A program made the translations under genes and the position numbers. A DNA stretch of 64,000 nucleotides from Pseudovirgaria hyperparasitica (lineage: Eukaryota; Ascomycota; Dothideomycetes; Acrospermales; Acrospermaceae). Location of the stretch: contig NW_022985557.1 of assembly GCF_010093815.1 (NCBI RefSeq), positions 1,416,779-1,480,778 of the forward strand. Direction: 5' to 3'. A model generated the notes under the pieces. That model searched no databases. It was given only the letters and a program-made list of their open reading frames with translations, and was not told where the DNA came from. The number at the start of each line of letters is the position of its first letter. The first letter of the stretch is position 1. This document shows, in pieces, positions 1 through 11,412 of this stretch.

Positions 1-1
1 A

Positions 2-1844
2 TTCGGATTTGAGACAGAGAAGGAAATCGTCTTCTATGCCGGAATGGTCACGTCCGCTTTTGCCTTTGCTGAATTCTCGACCGGAATGTACTGGGGCCAA
101 AAGAGCGATCGTGTCGGACGTAAGCCTGTACTCTTGACAGGCATGTTTGGGACTGGATTTAGCATGCTCGCCTTTGGATTCGCTCCAAATCTTTGGTTTG
201 CGTTGTTTGCGCGCGCGATTGGTGGCTGTCTAAACGGGTGAGACCATGTCAGGGATATGGACATGAAATTTGATAGCTAACCCGTCACGCTACAGGAACA
301 TGGGCGTAATTCAAACTACTGTCGCGGAGATCGTCACAGTCGAGAGTCATCGTCGTAAGTCTGCAAGGCTAGTCTCGTTTTTCTTACGAACACTAACGTT
401 CTTTAAAGCTTTTGCATATAGCATCATCCCATTCATATGGGCAATTGGGTGAGTTTACTACAACCTTCAGCTCTATCACACAAGAGCTGACGTTATTTAG
501 TTCTGTAATCGGAGCCTACTTGGGTGGAACCTTATCGAATCCCGTGAAGGCATACCCAGAACTATTCTCAGCCGGCAGCTTCTGGGCGAGATCATTCGAG
601 AAGTTCCCATACCTTCTACCCAATCTTGTTTGTGTCCTTGTGGTATTCACAGGGCTCATTATCGGCATCTTGTTTCTTGAAGAGACACACGAAGTCAAGA
701 AGCAACAGCCTGACCTAGGATGTCAAATAGGGCGATCTATCTTGCGCTGTTTCCCCTGGTGTGCTGCTCAGACCCCGGATGCGTATGAGGCAGCGTATGA
801 CGAAAAGGGTAGTATGACCGATGGAAACAGTGCGTTACTCCCACCCCGTCCCTGGCTCGACACTTACGGTACCAACACAGCCCTGGCGGATGATGCCGGC
901 CTTGTAATAGCTGAGAAGCTGGAGGAAGAGGCCACATCAATCGCCCTACGCAGGGTCTTTACCCCCCAGATCCTTTCTATAGTCTGTGCTACGGGCCTTC
1001 TAGCTTTGTAAGTAATCAAACGTACTAATGTCGCCGCATGGCGCTGACTCTAAATAGCCATACGATTGCCTTCGAGCAGCAGCTTCCCCTGCTCATGGCT
1101 GCCCCTCGCTCGACAACAATTCCACAACTACCTTTCAAGTTCCAGGCTGGCCTGGATATGTCCGATAAGACAATTGGTGGGATCCTTTCCACGCAGGGCT
1201 GGCTTCAAATGATTGCTCAACTCGGCCTGTTCCCGTTCGTCAACCGGTGTCTCGGCAATTTGGTAACATTTCGACTCGTGGTTTTCGCATACCCAATCCT
1301 CTACTTCTTGATTCCTTACCTGGCACTCTTACCCACCTCGGTTCAGGTTCCAATAATGTATCCAGTCCTGGCGTGGAAAGTAGTTGCCCAGTCATTCAGC
1401 TATCCTTCTGCTGCAATGATGCTACAGAAGCTGGCCCCTAACAAGAATCGAGGATCTATCAACGGTGTGGCTACGTCGTCACAAAGTATCTGTAGAGGCT
1501 TTGGGCCGCTCATCTCGGGAGCCATACAGTCTCTTGGAACTTCGCACGGCTACTCAGGAGTTGTGTGGTGGTTCTGTGCGCTTATATCTCTCATCGCAGC
1601 GCTCGAATCGCTCTTCATGTCGGGTGATAAGGAAGCACCGGTGAAGGACGTCGAGAACGCGCTGCTAAAACACCCATCACTGCTTGAAGACGTCGACAGC
1701 GATTGCGAGACCACTATAGGAGACGAAAGCGATTCTGAAGACGAGGGAACGCTTTGTAGCTCCCCTCGCCCCGAGTCATTTGATGGCTCTTTTACTCTCA
1801 ATGGAGCTAGCGATACCATGGCTTTACTGCCCAAGCGGCATTAA
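2..1844 (+). CDS. MFS transporter, DHA1 type (5' partial)
   Basis: Multipass membrane transporter, cut at its 5' end by the window edge. Five exons join in frame: 2-237, 296-354, 409-448, 501-1007 and 1058-1844 (543 codons present). Donors are GTGAGA, GTAAGT, GTGAGT and GTAAGT, and each intron ends in AG. The first exon carries the loop 2-3 signature of the major facilitator superfamily (SDRVGRKPVLLTG), followed by GNMGVIQTTVAE and EETHE. This pattern is typical of the DHA1 branch related to yeast YCR023C and plant zinc-induced facilitators. The last roughly 70 residues form a cytosolic tail rich in acidic residues and serine. The substrate cannot be told from the sequence. Family call is firm; the physiological role is unknown. 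It lies head-to-tail with the Zn2Cys6 regulator downstream. Confidence 0.9.
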
Positions 1845-2604
1845 AACGACAAACACGCCACTAAACGACCACCTCGGATTATGTTCTTTTCACTTGTGTT
1901 AGCGACTGTTCGGCATCATTATTATCATTACTATCATCATCATTATCATCATCATTTGCGCAAGGAGTCATGGGCCATTCGGCAGGCAATTTTCTGATAG
2001 AAAAGTCCGCGACGGCTTATACCCAACTGATACCCAATCCTGTGTATTTATAGACATGGCATAGACAGAGAGACCGTGCATGGGCCATTACGACGTTTAG
2101 GCTCAGCACTTAGCATATTCGAAAACCAATGATCATGATATCTTTTAATATATCAGAGTGTGTACCTGCATCTCGGTTCTGGATAGGCACTATATATTGT
2201 GCGATGTATCATAGATGTAATAGCCAGCATAAGAAGTCAGCCAATAGGTAAGCAAGCGACACTAGGTACGGGCAGTTATGTAGGCGCCTAAGCAAAGATG
2301 GCACGCCCCCCCAAATATCCCGCGCATATATCAGCCTATCTCGCTATGACGATCTCGCCTACTCTACGTGTCTAATTACTCTGACTGACCCACAAGCTCT
2401 CAGTCTCCGATAAGGCGCAGCTTGTATCTTTCAGGCGTAATACGGATCATAAAACACTCCCATACAATACACTTCTCCTACTTCACTCAACGCTTCGCCA
2501 ATGTCGACTCTGGAGATTTCGCGCTGCTATTGACCTTAGCCTTGAACTGGTTCAATTCTCCTCCGTGTTTCTTGCGTCACGCCGTTCTGCAATGCGTTGT
2601 GCCC
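1845..2604. other. Intergenic region, MFS 3' end to regulator 5' end
   Basis: No gene is seen in these 760 bases. The stretch must hold the transporter terminator and the promoter and 5' leader of the Zn2Cys6 gene. An ATC/ATT microsatellite sits at 1915-1957. An open frame from 2422 runs in phase into the regulator, but its first 61 codons look like leader sequence, so the ATG at 2605 is preferred. Confidence 0.6.
1915..1957. repeat. ATC/ATT trinucleotide microsatellite
   Basis: Interrupted ATC and ATT triplets over about 43 bases, 70 bases past the transporter stop codon. It is a simple repeat likely to vary in length among isolates. Confidence 0.85.
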
Positions 2605-5600
2605 ATGACGGTGTCCAAGCGATCGCTGGAGGAGGATGAAGACAACTGTCCCACCACGACATCTTCATCTACATCGTCCTTCCGCAATGTCTCCGCCTGT
2701 AATCGCTGCCGTCTGCGCAAGAACCGATGTGATCAGCGACTGCCTGCTTGTGCATCGTGCGAGAAAGCGCGTGTCAAATGCGTGGGCTACGACCCCATAA
2801 CGAAGAGGGAGATACCCAGAAGGTGGGCGCCGTAGCTGCAGCCAGACCTGCCTCGAGCTAACCGTAATGCACAGTTACGTCTACTATCTAGAATCCCGTG
2901 TCAAGTATCTAGAACGATTACTGAAAGACACCTCGATCGACTTCCTAACCCCGGACAACTTCAATCCAGATCTCGAGGCGTCTGGCGCACCGGACAAACA
3001 GAAACGCCCTTCGGACAATGGACCTTATGATAATTCGCCTAGCGCCGCTGGTGCAGACACAAGCGGGAAAGATGAAAAATATGATAGAGAGAAATTGACC
3101 AAACTAGTCTCGAACATTGGAATGGTGTCAGTGCAGGGAGCCTCTGACCCAAGGTTCTTGGGCTCCACGTCAGGCATCTCCTTCGCAAGAGTAGTTTTCG
3201 CAGCTGTGAAAAGCTCCATGTCTGGCGCATCTTCAGAACGCGGAAGTGCGCGCGGTAGTAAAGCAACCTTGCAAGCCGCCGCGGTCAGTGGAGGCACATC
3301 CATGAGAGATTCCTTCTTCGGCCTCCATACGAAGCCTACCATCAAACAAGCTCCGTTTCCCGATCGTGAGCTAGGTCTCAAGCTTGCAGAACTCTATTTT
3401 GAGCATGCAAACCCCCAGATTCCCATCTTGCATCGAGGCGAGTTCATGAAAATGTTCGAGCGGGTGTACCAGGATGATGAGAGGAATCGGACGGCCCGTG
3501 AGTCATACATGCTGAATATCGTGTACGCCATAGGCTCTGGAATCATCATGGGAAGTTCCGAAAGCGGTGACTCGCCTGAATCTGAGGACAATGGTCCGGC
3601 TGCGAAACCTCCGAGTCCTCCTAGCAACAAGAGACGGAGATTGACTGCAGTCCAGCATCAGCCTGAAGAATATCATGCGTCCGCGATCATACATCTAGAA
3701 TCTTTCTTGGGTGCAAACTCCGCAGCTGAACGCCCAGAAGGCTTTGGCGGTGGCTTAGAAGAACTACAAGCAGTCTTGCTGCTGGCTGGTTTCGCTCTAC
3801 TTCGACCCGTAGCTCCTGGCTTGTGGTATATTGTAGGAGTTGCAGTCCGTTTGGGCGTCGATCTCGGGCTCCATTATGAGGATGGCCTCGGGATCGACAG
3901 CCCCGTAGTTGAGACAGATGGTAGAAGTCGAAAGCCATCTAGTGAATCCTCAGAGAGCGCGAACGCGAATAGTCAGAGAGTTGACGCGAAAGAGCGAGGC
4001 CGCAGACAATGGGTACGAGACCTGCGAAGGAGATTATGGTGGTGTGTCTACTCCTTCGATCGCCTCGTGAGTACCTGCGTAGGTCGCCCTTTCGGAATCA
4101 CTGATCAGGTCATCACCACCGAATTCCCCTCTTTACTAGATGATAAATATATCACACGAGAGGGGTTTATCACTCCGCCAAATGGCTCGGAGAAGCCTAG
4201 CTATAAATGCGTAACGTACCATTACATTCGATTAAGACTACTGCAATCAGAGATCTTGCAGGTGCTACAGTATAAGCAGGCTCAACAAGTTCGAGCCAAC
4301 GGAGCCAACCAGACGAATGCCTTTATGCATACCGGGCTGCCCTCCCCATTCTTGTCAGGATTTGCTGACTTCCGCTCGTGGAGAGTGGACATCGACCGCA
4401 GATTATGGGAATGGAAGGAATCTGCCCCAAGCCAAATCGATGCTGGCGTTCAATTCTCACCACTATTCTTAGAGCTGAATTATTGGCAAGCAGTTATTAT
4501 GCTCTATAGACAGAGCTTGATTATACCCTCAGCTCTTGCTGGTGAACTTGGAGACACCAACGGAGATGTTACCAGCCCTTCAACTATGGTCGAGGACCGC
4601 GAAGATGAAGACACGGTCTACTTGAAGGTTGCAGAAGCTGGCCAAAAGGTCTTGAAAATCTACCGGCAATTACATCGCGTGCATTTGGTCAACTACACAT
4701 TCTTGGCAACACATCACCTCTTCATGGCCGGTATATCATTCTTGTATGCAATCTGGCATTCTACCGCAGTCCGGAGCCACTTGGTCAGTATGCTCCATCC
4801 TGGTTTCGTGTTTCTGCTTACGTTTGATCCACAGACACTCGATGATGTTGATTTTACCGTTCTCGCCGCTACGTCTGTTCTAGGAGATCTAATCGACAAG
4901 TGTCCGCCAGCAGAAGCATGCAGGGATGCTTTCGATCGTATGAGCAAAGCAACAATTCAGATGTGCATGTCTACGACTGGTTTTGGCTCAGCATCTCGCG
5001 TCGCCCAGTACCAGTCCACGATTTCTCCTATAAGTAGTCGAGCCGACGAGAGCTCAGACACTGAAATGGGCAGCTCGGGGTATCAGGGAGGAGGGTACTT
5101 CCAGCGACACTCCCGAAGATCTGCTCCACGCTTTGATATGAACCTCCGCGATCTCTTCAGTGATGAAGAAACCGACGTGCGATCTTTCGGTCGCATCAGC
5201 AATCAAATAGGCCGGCCTGGGCATCTACAACAACAATTACTTCAACAAGATCATCTTCATCAGCGACAATCACTTCAGCAGCAGCAAGAACAACAACATC
5301 AACATCAACATCAACATCAACAATTACTTCAACAAGATCATCATCATCGTCAACATAAACAGCATATCAAACCGGAACCGTCTGTGTCCCCTACTACACG
5401 TACTCACGATCCCCCACAACCACAAGTTTTTAACCCTAACGACCCAACGATCAATCCACCTATAACGCTCTCTCCCCAATCGCATCATTCCCATGTACAA
5501 CATCAACACCAACAGCATCAGGTGCAAGTCTCGCCATACCAGCTTACAAACACCCATCCTTACTCTAATTTTGCCTCTTCGATCTCCAATACCTACCCTG

Positions 5601-5833
5601 ATCTTGGACCCTTCTCAGACCTCGACTTCTTAGACTCATTCCCCGTACAGGGCGCCTCCTCGGGACTGACAGGAATTCACGGCAACGGACAAGGCGACGT
5701 AGGAGGTGGTGCTTCAAGTGGGCTTGATCTGGGCTTTGGTATGGGCTTCGATGGTAATCATGACTGGAGTGAAGGCAGTGGGGTGGATCTGTTCGATGGA
5801 TTCTTTTTCGGGGGCAGTGGTGGGGGTTTATGA
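2605..5833 (+). CDS. Zn(II)2Cys6 transcription factor with fungal-specific TF domain
   Basis: Nuclear DNA-binding regulator of 1058 residues from two exons, 2605-2822 and 2875-5833. The 52-bp intron has GTGGGC, a GCTAAC branch site and CAG. The six zinc ligands are C32, C35, C42, C49, C52 and C59 (C-x2-C-x6-C-x6-C-x2-C-x6-C). The splice creates IPRSYVYYLESRVKYLE, a linker and coiled-coil start resembling that of Ppr1-type factors. The middle region matches the fungal transcription factor domain (LGLKLAELYFEHANPQIP, RRRLWWCVYSFDRL, GRPFGI). The C-terminus has a long Gln/His tract, acidic patches and a glycine-rich end, which may be activation regions. The start was chosen at 2605 because the zinc cluster follows closely. 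Target genes are unknown; the adjacent pectin lyase and esterase are plausible but unproven. Confidence 0.9.
5225..5370 (+). repeat. CAA/CAT repeat coding for a Gln/His tract
   Basis: Low-complexity CAA, CAG and CAT codons near the C-terminus of the Zn2Cys6 factor. A unit of about 25 bases (CAACAATTACTTCAACAAGA and following bases) occurs at 5231-5255 and again near 5319-5343, showing an internal duplication that keeps the frame. Confidence 0.85.
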
Positions 5834-6298
5834 AGTCAACGTTTGGGCTGCCATGAACAAAGTGTCATTTCTGGAGTTCTCGGTTGTGTTGATTGGATAG
5901 ACTTGTCTGAGGTGCGGCGATTCCCTGTCATCGGAGGTCGCCGATGGTCTGGGTGAATTGAGTCTCCGAGGAGACGAGGGTTTGGGGGCGGGGGAAGGCA
6001 AGATAGACACAGCAAAACGGCTGAAGCCCGGATGTATCATTGGTCTAGCTCATGAAGCAGAAAGCTTGCCTATGCCGCGGAATTGATCTTGCGTTACGAA
6101 GGTCACGAATTCTCTTGTCACCGTCTGACTACAGGCAGGTAGTATCTATCACATTCAGTCAAATCTGTGACCAATCCTCAGGGACCTCCCAAATCTATTG
6201 TGTGTCTTTATGGTATCTTGGTACGTACTCGGTAAGAATCAGAGGATCTGGCGTGTCCTGTGGTCGCGGGTCGGGGAGGAGATCTTACTGCGTAATAG
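5834..6298. other. Convergent 3' region between regulator and PL4 lyase
   Basis: The two genes end facing each other across 465 bases that must hold both terminators. No credible gene is seen; the short frames here have no codon structure that I trust. Confidence 0.6.
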
Positions 6299-8365
6299 TT
6301 ATGCCCTTGACGGCTCAGAGTCAATCTCCAACCTTATCGCATCATACTGCACATAGACGCTCTCGGGCAACAACGCGCTCTCATAATCCGTCGCATTTGC
6401 CGGTAAGCTCATGACAAACTCGTTCGCACCGTCTTGCAACCAACTCACTGGAAATTCGTACTTGTGCGCTATATTGTAACACGATATTTCCGAGCGCACG
6501 GCACACGAACTACTGTGGTAGTACGGTATTACCCATGGTGCTATGTCTCTGTTGTTCACGCTCACGGTCAAGGGGAGATCAGCGTAAGGCTCGGAGCTGT
6601 TATATACATCCGTGTTCCCGGCTGCCGTCTTTGCGCCTGCGAGTTGAACCGTGAATATCGCCTTCGTTGCGTCCGCCATCTGTTCGGCAGTGGAATTGAA
6701 GCTGAATAGGATCGTCCAGTTTGCGACATTCTCGAAATATGGAACAGGGCGCAGCGCGTTCGCTTTTCCCCCGTACACGCTCCAGTGCACGTAATTCAGA
6801 TCATCCAAAGAGGACTTCCCGACCGTATACTGTACACCCTCGGGGAACTCGGTTGGGAAATCATATGCAGCCCAGTAGATGCGGTACTCGGGCGGGTGCA
6901 GCGTGCCATTTTGGGATGGCATGCGTCCGTGTCGATACTCGCCGCTGCTTTTGTCCGGTACGCCGATGCGGAAGAGTTCTGTACCAGATGATTCCTCGGT
7001 CCAGCGTGCGCGTGTGTGCGTGCTTTGCTCTGCGGAGATGGAGATCCCGTCGCGGATGTATTGCCCAAAAATACCGTCGGCATAGATGGTCAGACGATAC
7101 AGTCCAGCTACGACGCCGGAGATTTGCACGCTGCCAGACGGGGTTATGGAGGCCCAGTATTGGTATGCGCTGGTGTTGAAGACGTTGTCCTGGAAGTCGT
7201 AACCCGAAGCTGTGAGGATGGCTATGGGCCGCGATGCGCCTTGAGGTAAGTCGATTGTGCCTGTCCAGGAGCCGCGACCGGAGGTTGGAACGTAGCCCGA
7301 GACATGGGGCGCGATAGAATCGTAAAATGGCTTGTTCCACGAGGGTGTGGCGAAGCGTGCGGCATCGGCGCGGAGCGCAGAGAGAGGAGTGCCCGTGATA
7401 TTGGTATTGAAGTGTAAAAATGACGGCCCAAACGTACGATCGAAGCCATGTGTGATCTTGGGCGTCTGGTCGCCGTGATGGTTGGACGAGATGTAATTGT
7501 ACACGATGCCGTCGACGGTAAGGTCGGAGTGCAGCGGCCCACCAAAGTAAGTATCACGGGTATTCATGACAAGCCAGGCTCCGTATACATTGCCGTTAAG
7601 AGTTCGAGAGCCATCGGCAAAGATTCCATGCACATCATGGTCGCGCCAGGCGTCCGCAAAGGTGTATTTCGTAAAGTATGGGGCGATTTGCTGGACATAC
7701 GGGTCGGCTGCATTGTTGACGTCCCAGGTTGCATCTTGGACTGTTACCTGGTGGGTCAGATTGGGGAGAGGGCCGTAGAAAACTTCATTTGTGCTCAGAT
7801 GGGTCCAAATTGGCGTATTTGGTCGAAACAGTGTGCGGAATTCCTGCAAGTTCCTCAGAAAAGGGGTTGTTGTATTCCGATACTCCAACCGGGAGAACAT
7901 ATGCAGGCCAGTCTCGCCATCACGGAGAAACCAGTACTGCTCCAACCTCTGACCAGTCGGAGGGTATACCTCACCCATGACGATACCGCCATACATGGTC
8001 CCGGTGCTATCGTTCCCAGTGAAGACTTTGTAGTAAGGATCGATCGATCCAGGGGTGTAGAAGCCGCTTGGGATGCAATAACAGTCAAGGTAGGGGCCAA
8101 TTCCACTATTTGCCGCCCCTGATGCTCCCCCAGGGGTCGGTGTTTCGTAGCTTTTGGTTCCCAGTAAGTCCTGCCCATCAAGGAACACATTGTCGATGGC
8201 ACCTGTAGACTTATTTACAGTTGTGAAAAGGCGATCATTAGTCAGAACAATCTGGAAGCTGTTCTCCGTAGCTATGATCGCGGCCGTTGAACGACCCAGA
8301 AGCCAACCTGCAGAAAATAGTAGATACAGTCTGAATTGCAATATCTGGTTCATCCTTCCAGTCAT
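6299..8365 (-). CDS. Rhamnogalacturonate lyase, polysaccharide lyase family 4
   Basis: Secreted enzyme of 688 residues that cleaves the rhamnogalacturonan I backbone of pectin by beta-elimination. It is a single exon. The N-terminus has a signal peptide (hydrophobic FRLYLLFSAGWLLG, then a Ser-Thr-Ala-Ala cleavage region). The mature protein starts IIATENSFQIVLTNDRL, typical of the PL4 beta-sandwich domain, and continues with YWFLRDGETGLHMFSR. A middle fibronectin-like part (roughly residues 360-430) and a C-terminal carbohydrate-binding-like part (roughly 440-680) fit the three-domain layout and length of Aspergillus RglB-type lyases. Several N-x-S/T sequons suit secretion. ATGs lie at 8365 and 8353; both keep the signal peptide. 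It is tandem with the tannase/feruloyl esterase upstream on the same strand. Confidence 0.92.
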   Translation of the reverse strand: MTGRMNQILQFRLYLLFSAGWLLGRSTAAIIATENSFQIVLTNDRLFTTVNKSTGAIDNVFLDGQDLLGTKSYETPTPGGASGAANSGIGPYLDCYCIPSGFYTPGSIDPYYKVFTGNDSTGTMYGGIVMGEVYPPTGQRLEQYWFLRDGETGLHMFSRLEYRNTTTPFLRNLQEFRTLFRPNTPIWTHLSTNEVFYGPLPNLTHQVTVQDATWDVNNAADPYVQQIAPYFTKYTFADAWRDHDVHGIFADGSRTLNGNVYGAWLVMNTRDTYFGGPLHSDLTVDGIVYNYISSNHHGDQTPKITHGFDRTFGPSFLHFNTNITGTPLSALRADAARFATPSWNKPFYDSIAPHVSGYVPTSGRGSWTGTIDLPQGASRPIAILTASGYDFQDNVFNTSAYQYWASITPSGSVQISGVVAGLYRLTIYADGIFGQYIRDGISISAEQSTHTRARWTEESSGTELFRIGVPDKSSGEYRHGRMPSQNGTLHPPEYRIYWAAYDFPTEFPEGVQYTVGKSSLDDLNYVHWSVYGGKANALRPVPYFENVANWTILFSFNSTAEQMADATKAIFTVQLAGAKTAAGNTDVYNSSEPYADLPLTVSVNNRDIAPWVIPYYHSSSCAVRSEISCYNIAHKYEFPVSWLQDGANEFVMSLPANATDYESALLPESVYVQYDAIRLEIDSEPSRA

Positions 8366-8400
8366 GATGACAGTGCTTATGGGTGCTGCGGGTACTTGAA

Positions 8401-8407
8401 ATTTATA
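8401..8407 (-). promoter_or_regulatory. TATA-like box of the PL4 lyase
   Basis: On the minus strand TATAAAT lies 36 bases before the ATG at 8365, followed by a short leader. The spacing suits a core promoter with a short 5' UTR, but the transcription start is not known. Confidence 0.4.
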
Positions 8408-8981
8408 GGAAGACTTATAGGATATCAGAGAGCCCGGATTCTGGAGGGGAAGTCACGCTATTCAGGAACCCACATTCTTAACCTTGTATATATGCAGATC
8501 TATTCTTTCGAGAGAAATGTAGCTTGGCGATAGAGGCATGATCACAATTCTAAAACGCTCTATAGAGTCTTTACGTCTGATGTCTATGTCAGCTGGAAAA
8601 TAGAAGTTTGTTAGGCTTTATAAGTGTAAATCCCAATGTATTGGGTAGAGCAGTTCAGAAGAATCGTATTGAGCTCGGTCAGTGATCAGCCGAGACGGAC
8701 AATCCATCTCGCTTGACATTTCGTCATGAAGTTCAGCACTGACCGATACAGGTGGATGGAATGAATCCCAGACAACGCACGAGTCACCATCTTCTTTCAT
8801 TCATCCATACATCGCACAATTCCAGGATGATAATCTGGCGATGCCGTAGCAAGGCACCGGAGAATTACTGAAAGCATTGCGGAATCATTCGGGGACTACT
8901 GAAGGGCTACGAACCCCTGTTACATGAAGTTAGAGAGTAGCTCTCGCACCCGGTCGATGCCATGTACTGAATTTTGCTTTG
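8408..8981. other. Intergenic region between esterase 3' end and lyase promoter
   Basis: About 570 bases with no supported gene. It should contain the esterase terminator and the upstream promoter of the PL4 lyase. Confidence 0.5.
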
Positions 8982-10669
8982 CTAATGGCACTCCCAGCTA
9001 TCGACGTCGTACGGATCAGTACCTACAAAGGTATTCGTTGCAGGATATCTGAAGTGACATCAGCACTGTAGAACAATCATGTAGATTTAAACGAACATAC
9101 TTGCAGTGCCGCCTTTGAAAGTGTTGGCCTGCTAAAACTGTGTCGTTCACGAACTTAGTTCCCACGATATGTTCTGGTGCTCGTCCATATTCGACCCAGT
9201 CAACCAACGCAGCCAATATATTTTGAGAACTTTCAAATGGTACGCCAGCCGCAGACACGCCTCCACCTTGTCCAAAGACCCAAGCACCCGGCCCAGTATT
9301 GCAATGATTCATTCCCGAGATTCGAAAGAAGCGGTAGAAAGAGTCAAGGTCACCGGACATGCCTATGTTCAGACGGTCCCACAAACGGTTTGAATTGAAG
9401 CTCGAAATTTGGTTGTCCTGCTGGCCGTGGAATGTCAAGATCTTTCCACCACGTGCCTTGAATTCATGTAATTGCCTTGGGAAAGTGCGAATGTTTGACG
9501 GATTCCTAGACTCTGCTGCCTGGATATCCCGAGGGGTCATTCGGCTACCGTTCCAAGAGGGGTCATACACGACATAGCGGTACCAGTCTAAGGAGTAAGG
9601 CCAGGGAGCTCCGTTGTAAAGGCCTTCTGATGCCTTATCTTCGCTGCCAGGCTGCATTGCCGGATATAGTATCTCGCCATGAGCGCCTGTCATGGGTTTG
9701 AAGATACGGCGAACAGCTTCAACTTGAGCAGTGCCCAAGCAGGTCGTGGAGCCGGCATGGACTGCATCAGACCCACAAAGTAGTGCACCTGGATCGAAAT
9801 TACAACGGGTAGGATCTTCGATGATACCATCCTTTGCACCATCAAGGGTGTCGCATTGCCGAAGGACTTCTTCGTGCACCAGACCTTTCCACAACGCCTG
9901 GTCAACATATCGAGCATCCCCAGATCCTCCCGTCATAGGATAAAAACTACCTCTCCAAGATATCATATGATTGAAGTCGACAGCGGGTGAACCCGCAACA
10001 ACTCCATCGTAGTCAGACGGAAACTTCATGGTAGCCTTGATACCTTGTCGGCCACCTAGGGAACATCCCAAGTAATAAGACTTGCTATGGTGTTTCTCAT
10101 AGAAAACGTGCAAAATTTTCTTACCGAACCCGGTAATAGTGTGTAAAGAACGCCAGGCAAAATCAGTGACTATATCGTCGTTCTCGTCAAAGGAAACGCC
10201 GGTGGTCCCGTTATGACCGTTGTTGCTACCGACGGCGGCGAAACCGTTGGACGTCGCATAAGCCATATCTTCGTACCTGATACCTGCAGGAACAGTCAGG
10301 CAGCGGCACATAATATCGCCAATGCGTCGACCTACATCCATCTATTCCTCCATTTCCAGTGGCGAGAAATCTACCAGACCAATTGCTAGGAAACCATGCT
10401 TCGAATATAATACTTGAACGATGTGATGTGGGCAGACTCATCGCGATGCGACATATATCCTGTGGTATCAGTTGGCTCGGACGCTTACACGACTGATCAT
10501 TGTCCGGAAACTGTAGGGTGGTCTTGGCTGGAATGAATGCGAGAGCCGTTACAGTTGAGTTTGAGTAGTATCGCCCGGGATCGAAGCGCAGACAGCGTGC
10601 TTCAAAGAGGGACAGAGTATACACCTTGCAAATTATGACAGTCCACAGTAACGATAAAGTAAGAATCAT
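8982..10669 (-). CDS. Tannase/feruloyl esterase family protein, secreted
   Basis: Secreted serine esterase of 527 residues that hydrolyses phenolic ester bonds (feruloyl or galloyl). Three exons in transcription order: 10669-10336, 10283-9101 and 9048-8982, with two 52-bp introns. Intron 1 restores ATGNGGIDGCIRYEDMAYAT; intron 2 yields a final exon coding KYPATNTFVGTDPYDVDSWE and then CH-stop. The catalytic Ser is in GCSLGGRQG (about residue 186), the Asp in HGQQDNQ (about 401) and the His in GMNHC (about 438). Cysteines next to Ser and His give the CS-D-HC disulfide pattern of the family. The ATG at 10669 starts a signal peptide (MILTLSLLWTVIICK); an earlier in-frame start would add 18 residues before it. 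Tannase and feruloyl esterase B activities cannot be separated by sequence alone. Confidence 0.92.
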
Positions 10670-10926
10670 GGTAATTGAATACGGTGTTGAAAATGAATCA
10701 AAATTTGTCGACCTTGCCAGCATGTACTTGGGACGATGCTACACGATAAATCGACTCGAGGCGCGGAGATGTAGACAGCAGAATCGGCACTTGACCCGTT
10801 GACCATATAATTTTATTACCAGGCCCCCCTTGTTGAAGAGTATGCGAGATGTATTGGTGCTTACCAGCTCTGTAGTTTCACTAAGATGTTACTGGTAAGA
10901 GGGATGGATGGATAAGAGGGCCCACC

Positions 10927-11026
10927 AATCCGTATATACATAGTTACATGGGAAAGCTTGGCGCCCGATGTTCGCCCATGTCACCAACACACACGATCAA
11001 GTATAATTAATATTCTTATATACTAC
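10927..11026. repeat. Left terminal inverted repeat
   Basis: Pairs with 11313-11412 in reverse complement. The core TTACATGGGAAAGCTT and CGCCCGATGTTCGCCCATGT is shared by both arms; similarity fades in the AT-rich inner part. Confidence 0.85.
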
Positions 11027-11312
11027 TACTATACTACTCTTATATAGTATTTAAGAGATAGTATAACTAATATATAATACTATAGATCCTTAATATTCTC
11101 TCTATATCCTTCTAGAGCGCTTTTAAATATAGGGGTATATAGCTAGCTAGACCTAAGAGTATCTTTATATAACTTACTCTTTTTACTCTTTTTCTTTAGT
11201 TTTAGAGGTATTATAGATAGTATAAAGTAATAAAAAGGGTATAGATATATAATTAGGATTATATAGAACTAATATATAGTAATTTTTATAGCTATATAGG
11301 TATTATATAGTA

Positions 11313-11412
11313 GTAATAGATAAAAATATTAATTATACTAAATCGTGTGTGTTAGTAACATGGGCGAACATCGGGCGCTAAGCTTTCCCATGTAACTATG
11401 GATATACGGATT
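11313..11412. repeat. Right terminal inverted repeat
   Basis: Reverse-complement partner of 10927-11026, with a few C/T and G/A differences. Confidence 0.85.

Larger units (their letters stand above)
10927..11412. mobile_element. MITE-like element with ~100-bp terminal inverted repeats
   Basis: A 486-bp non-coding element, AATCCGTATA at the left mirrored by TATACGGATT at the right. The inverted arms span about 100 bp each and differ mostly by transitions (for example GGCGCCC against AGCGCCC). The interior is AT-rich with almost no CpA or TpG, as after RIP. No transposase is encoded and no clear target duplication is seen, so the superfamily is open. It lies upstream of the esterase gene and downstream of the MOSC gene. 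Confidence 0.85.

Noticed and set aside
7448-8122. 224-codon plus-strand open frame inside the PL4 lyase
   Set aside because: It is antisense to a well-supported enzyme and has no family motifs; other long antisense frames across 6721-8122 are likewise shadows of GC-rich coding sequence.
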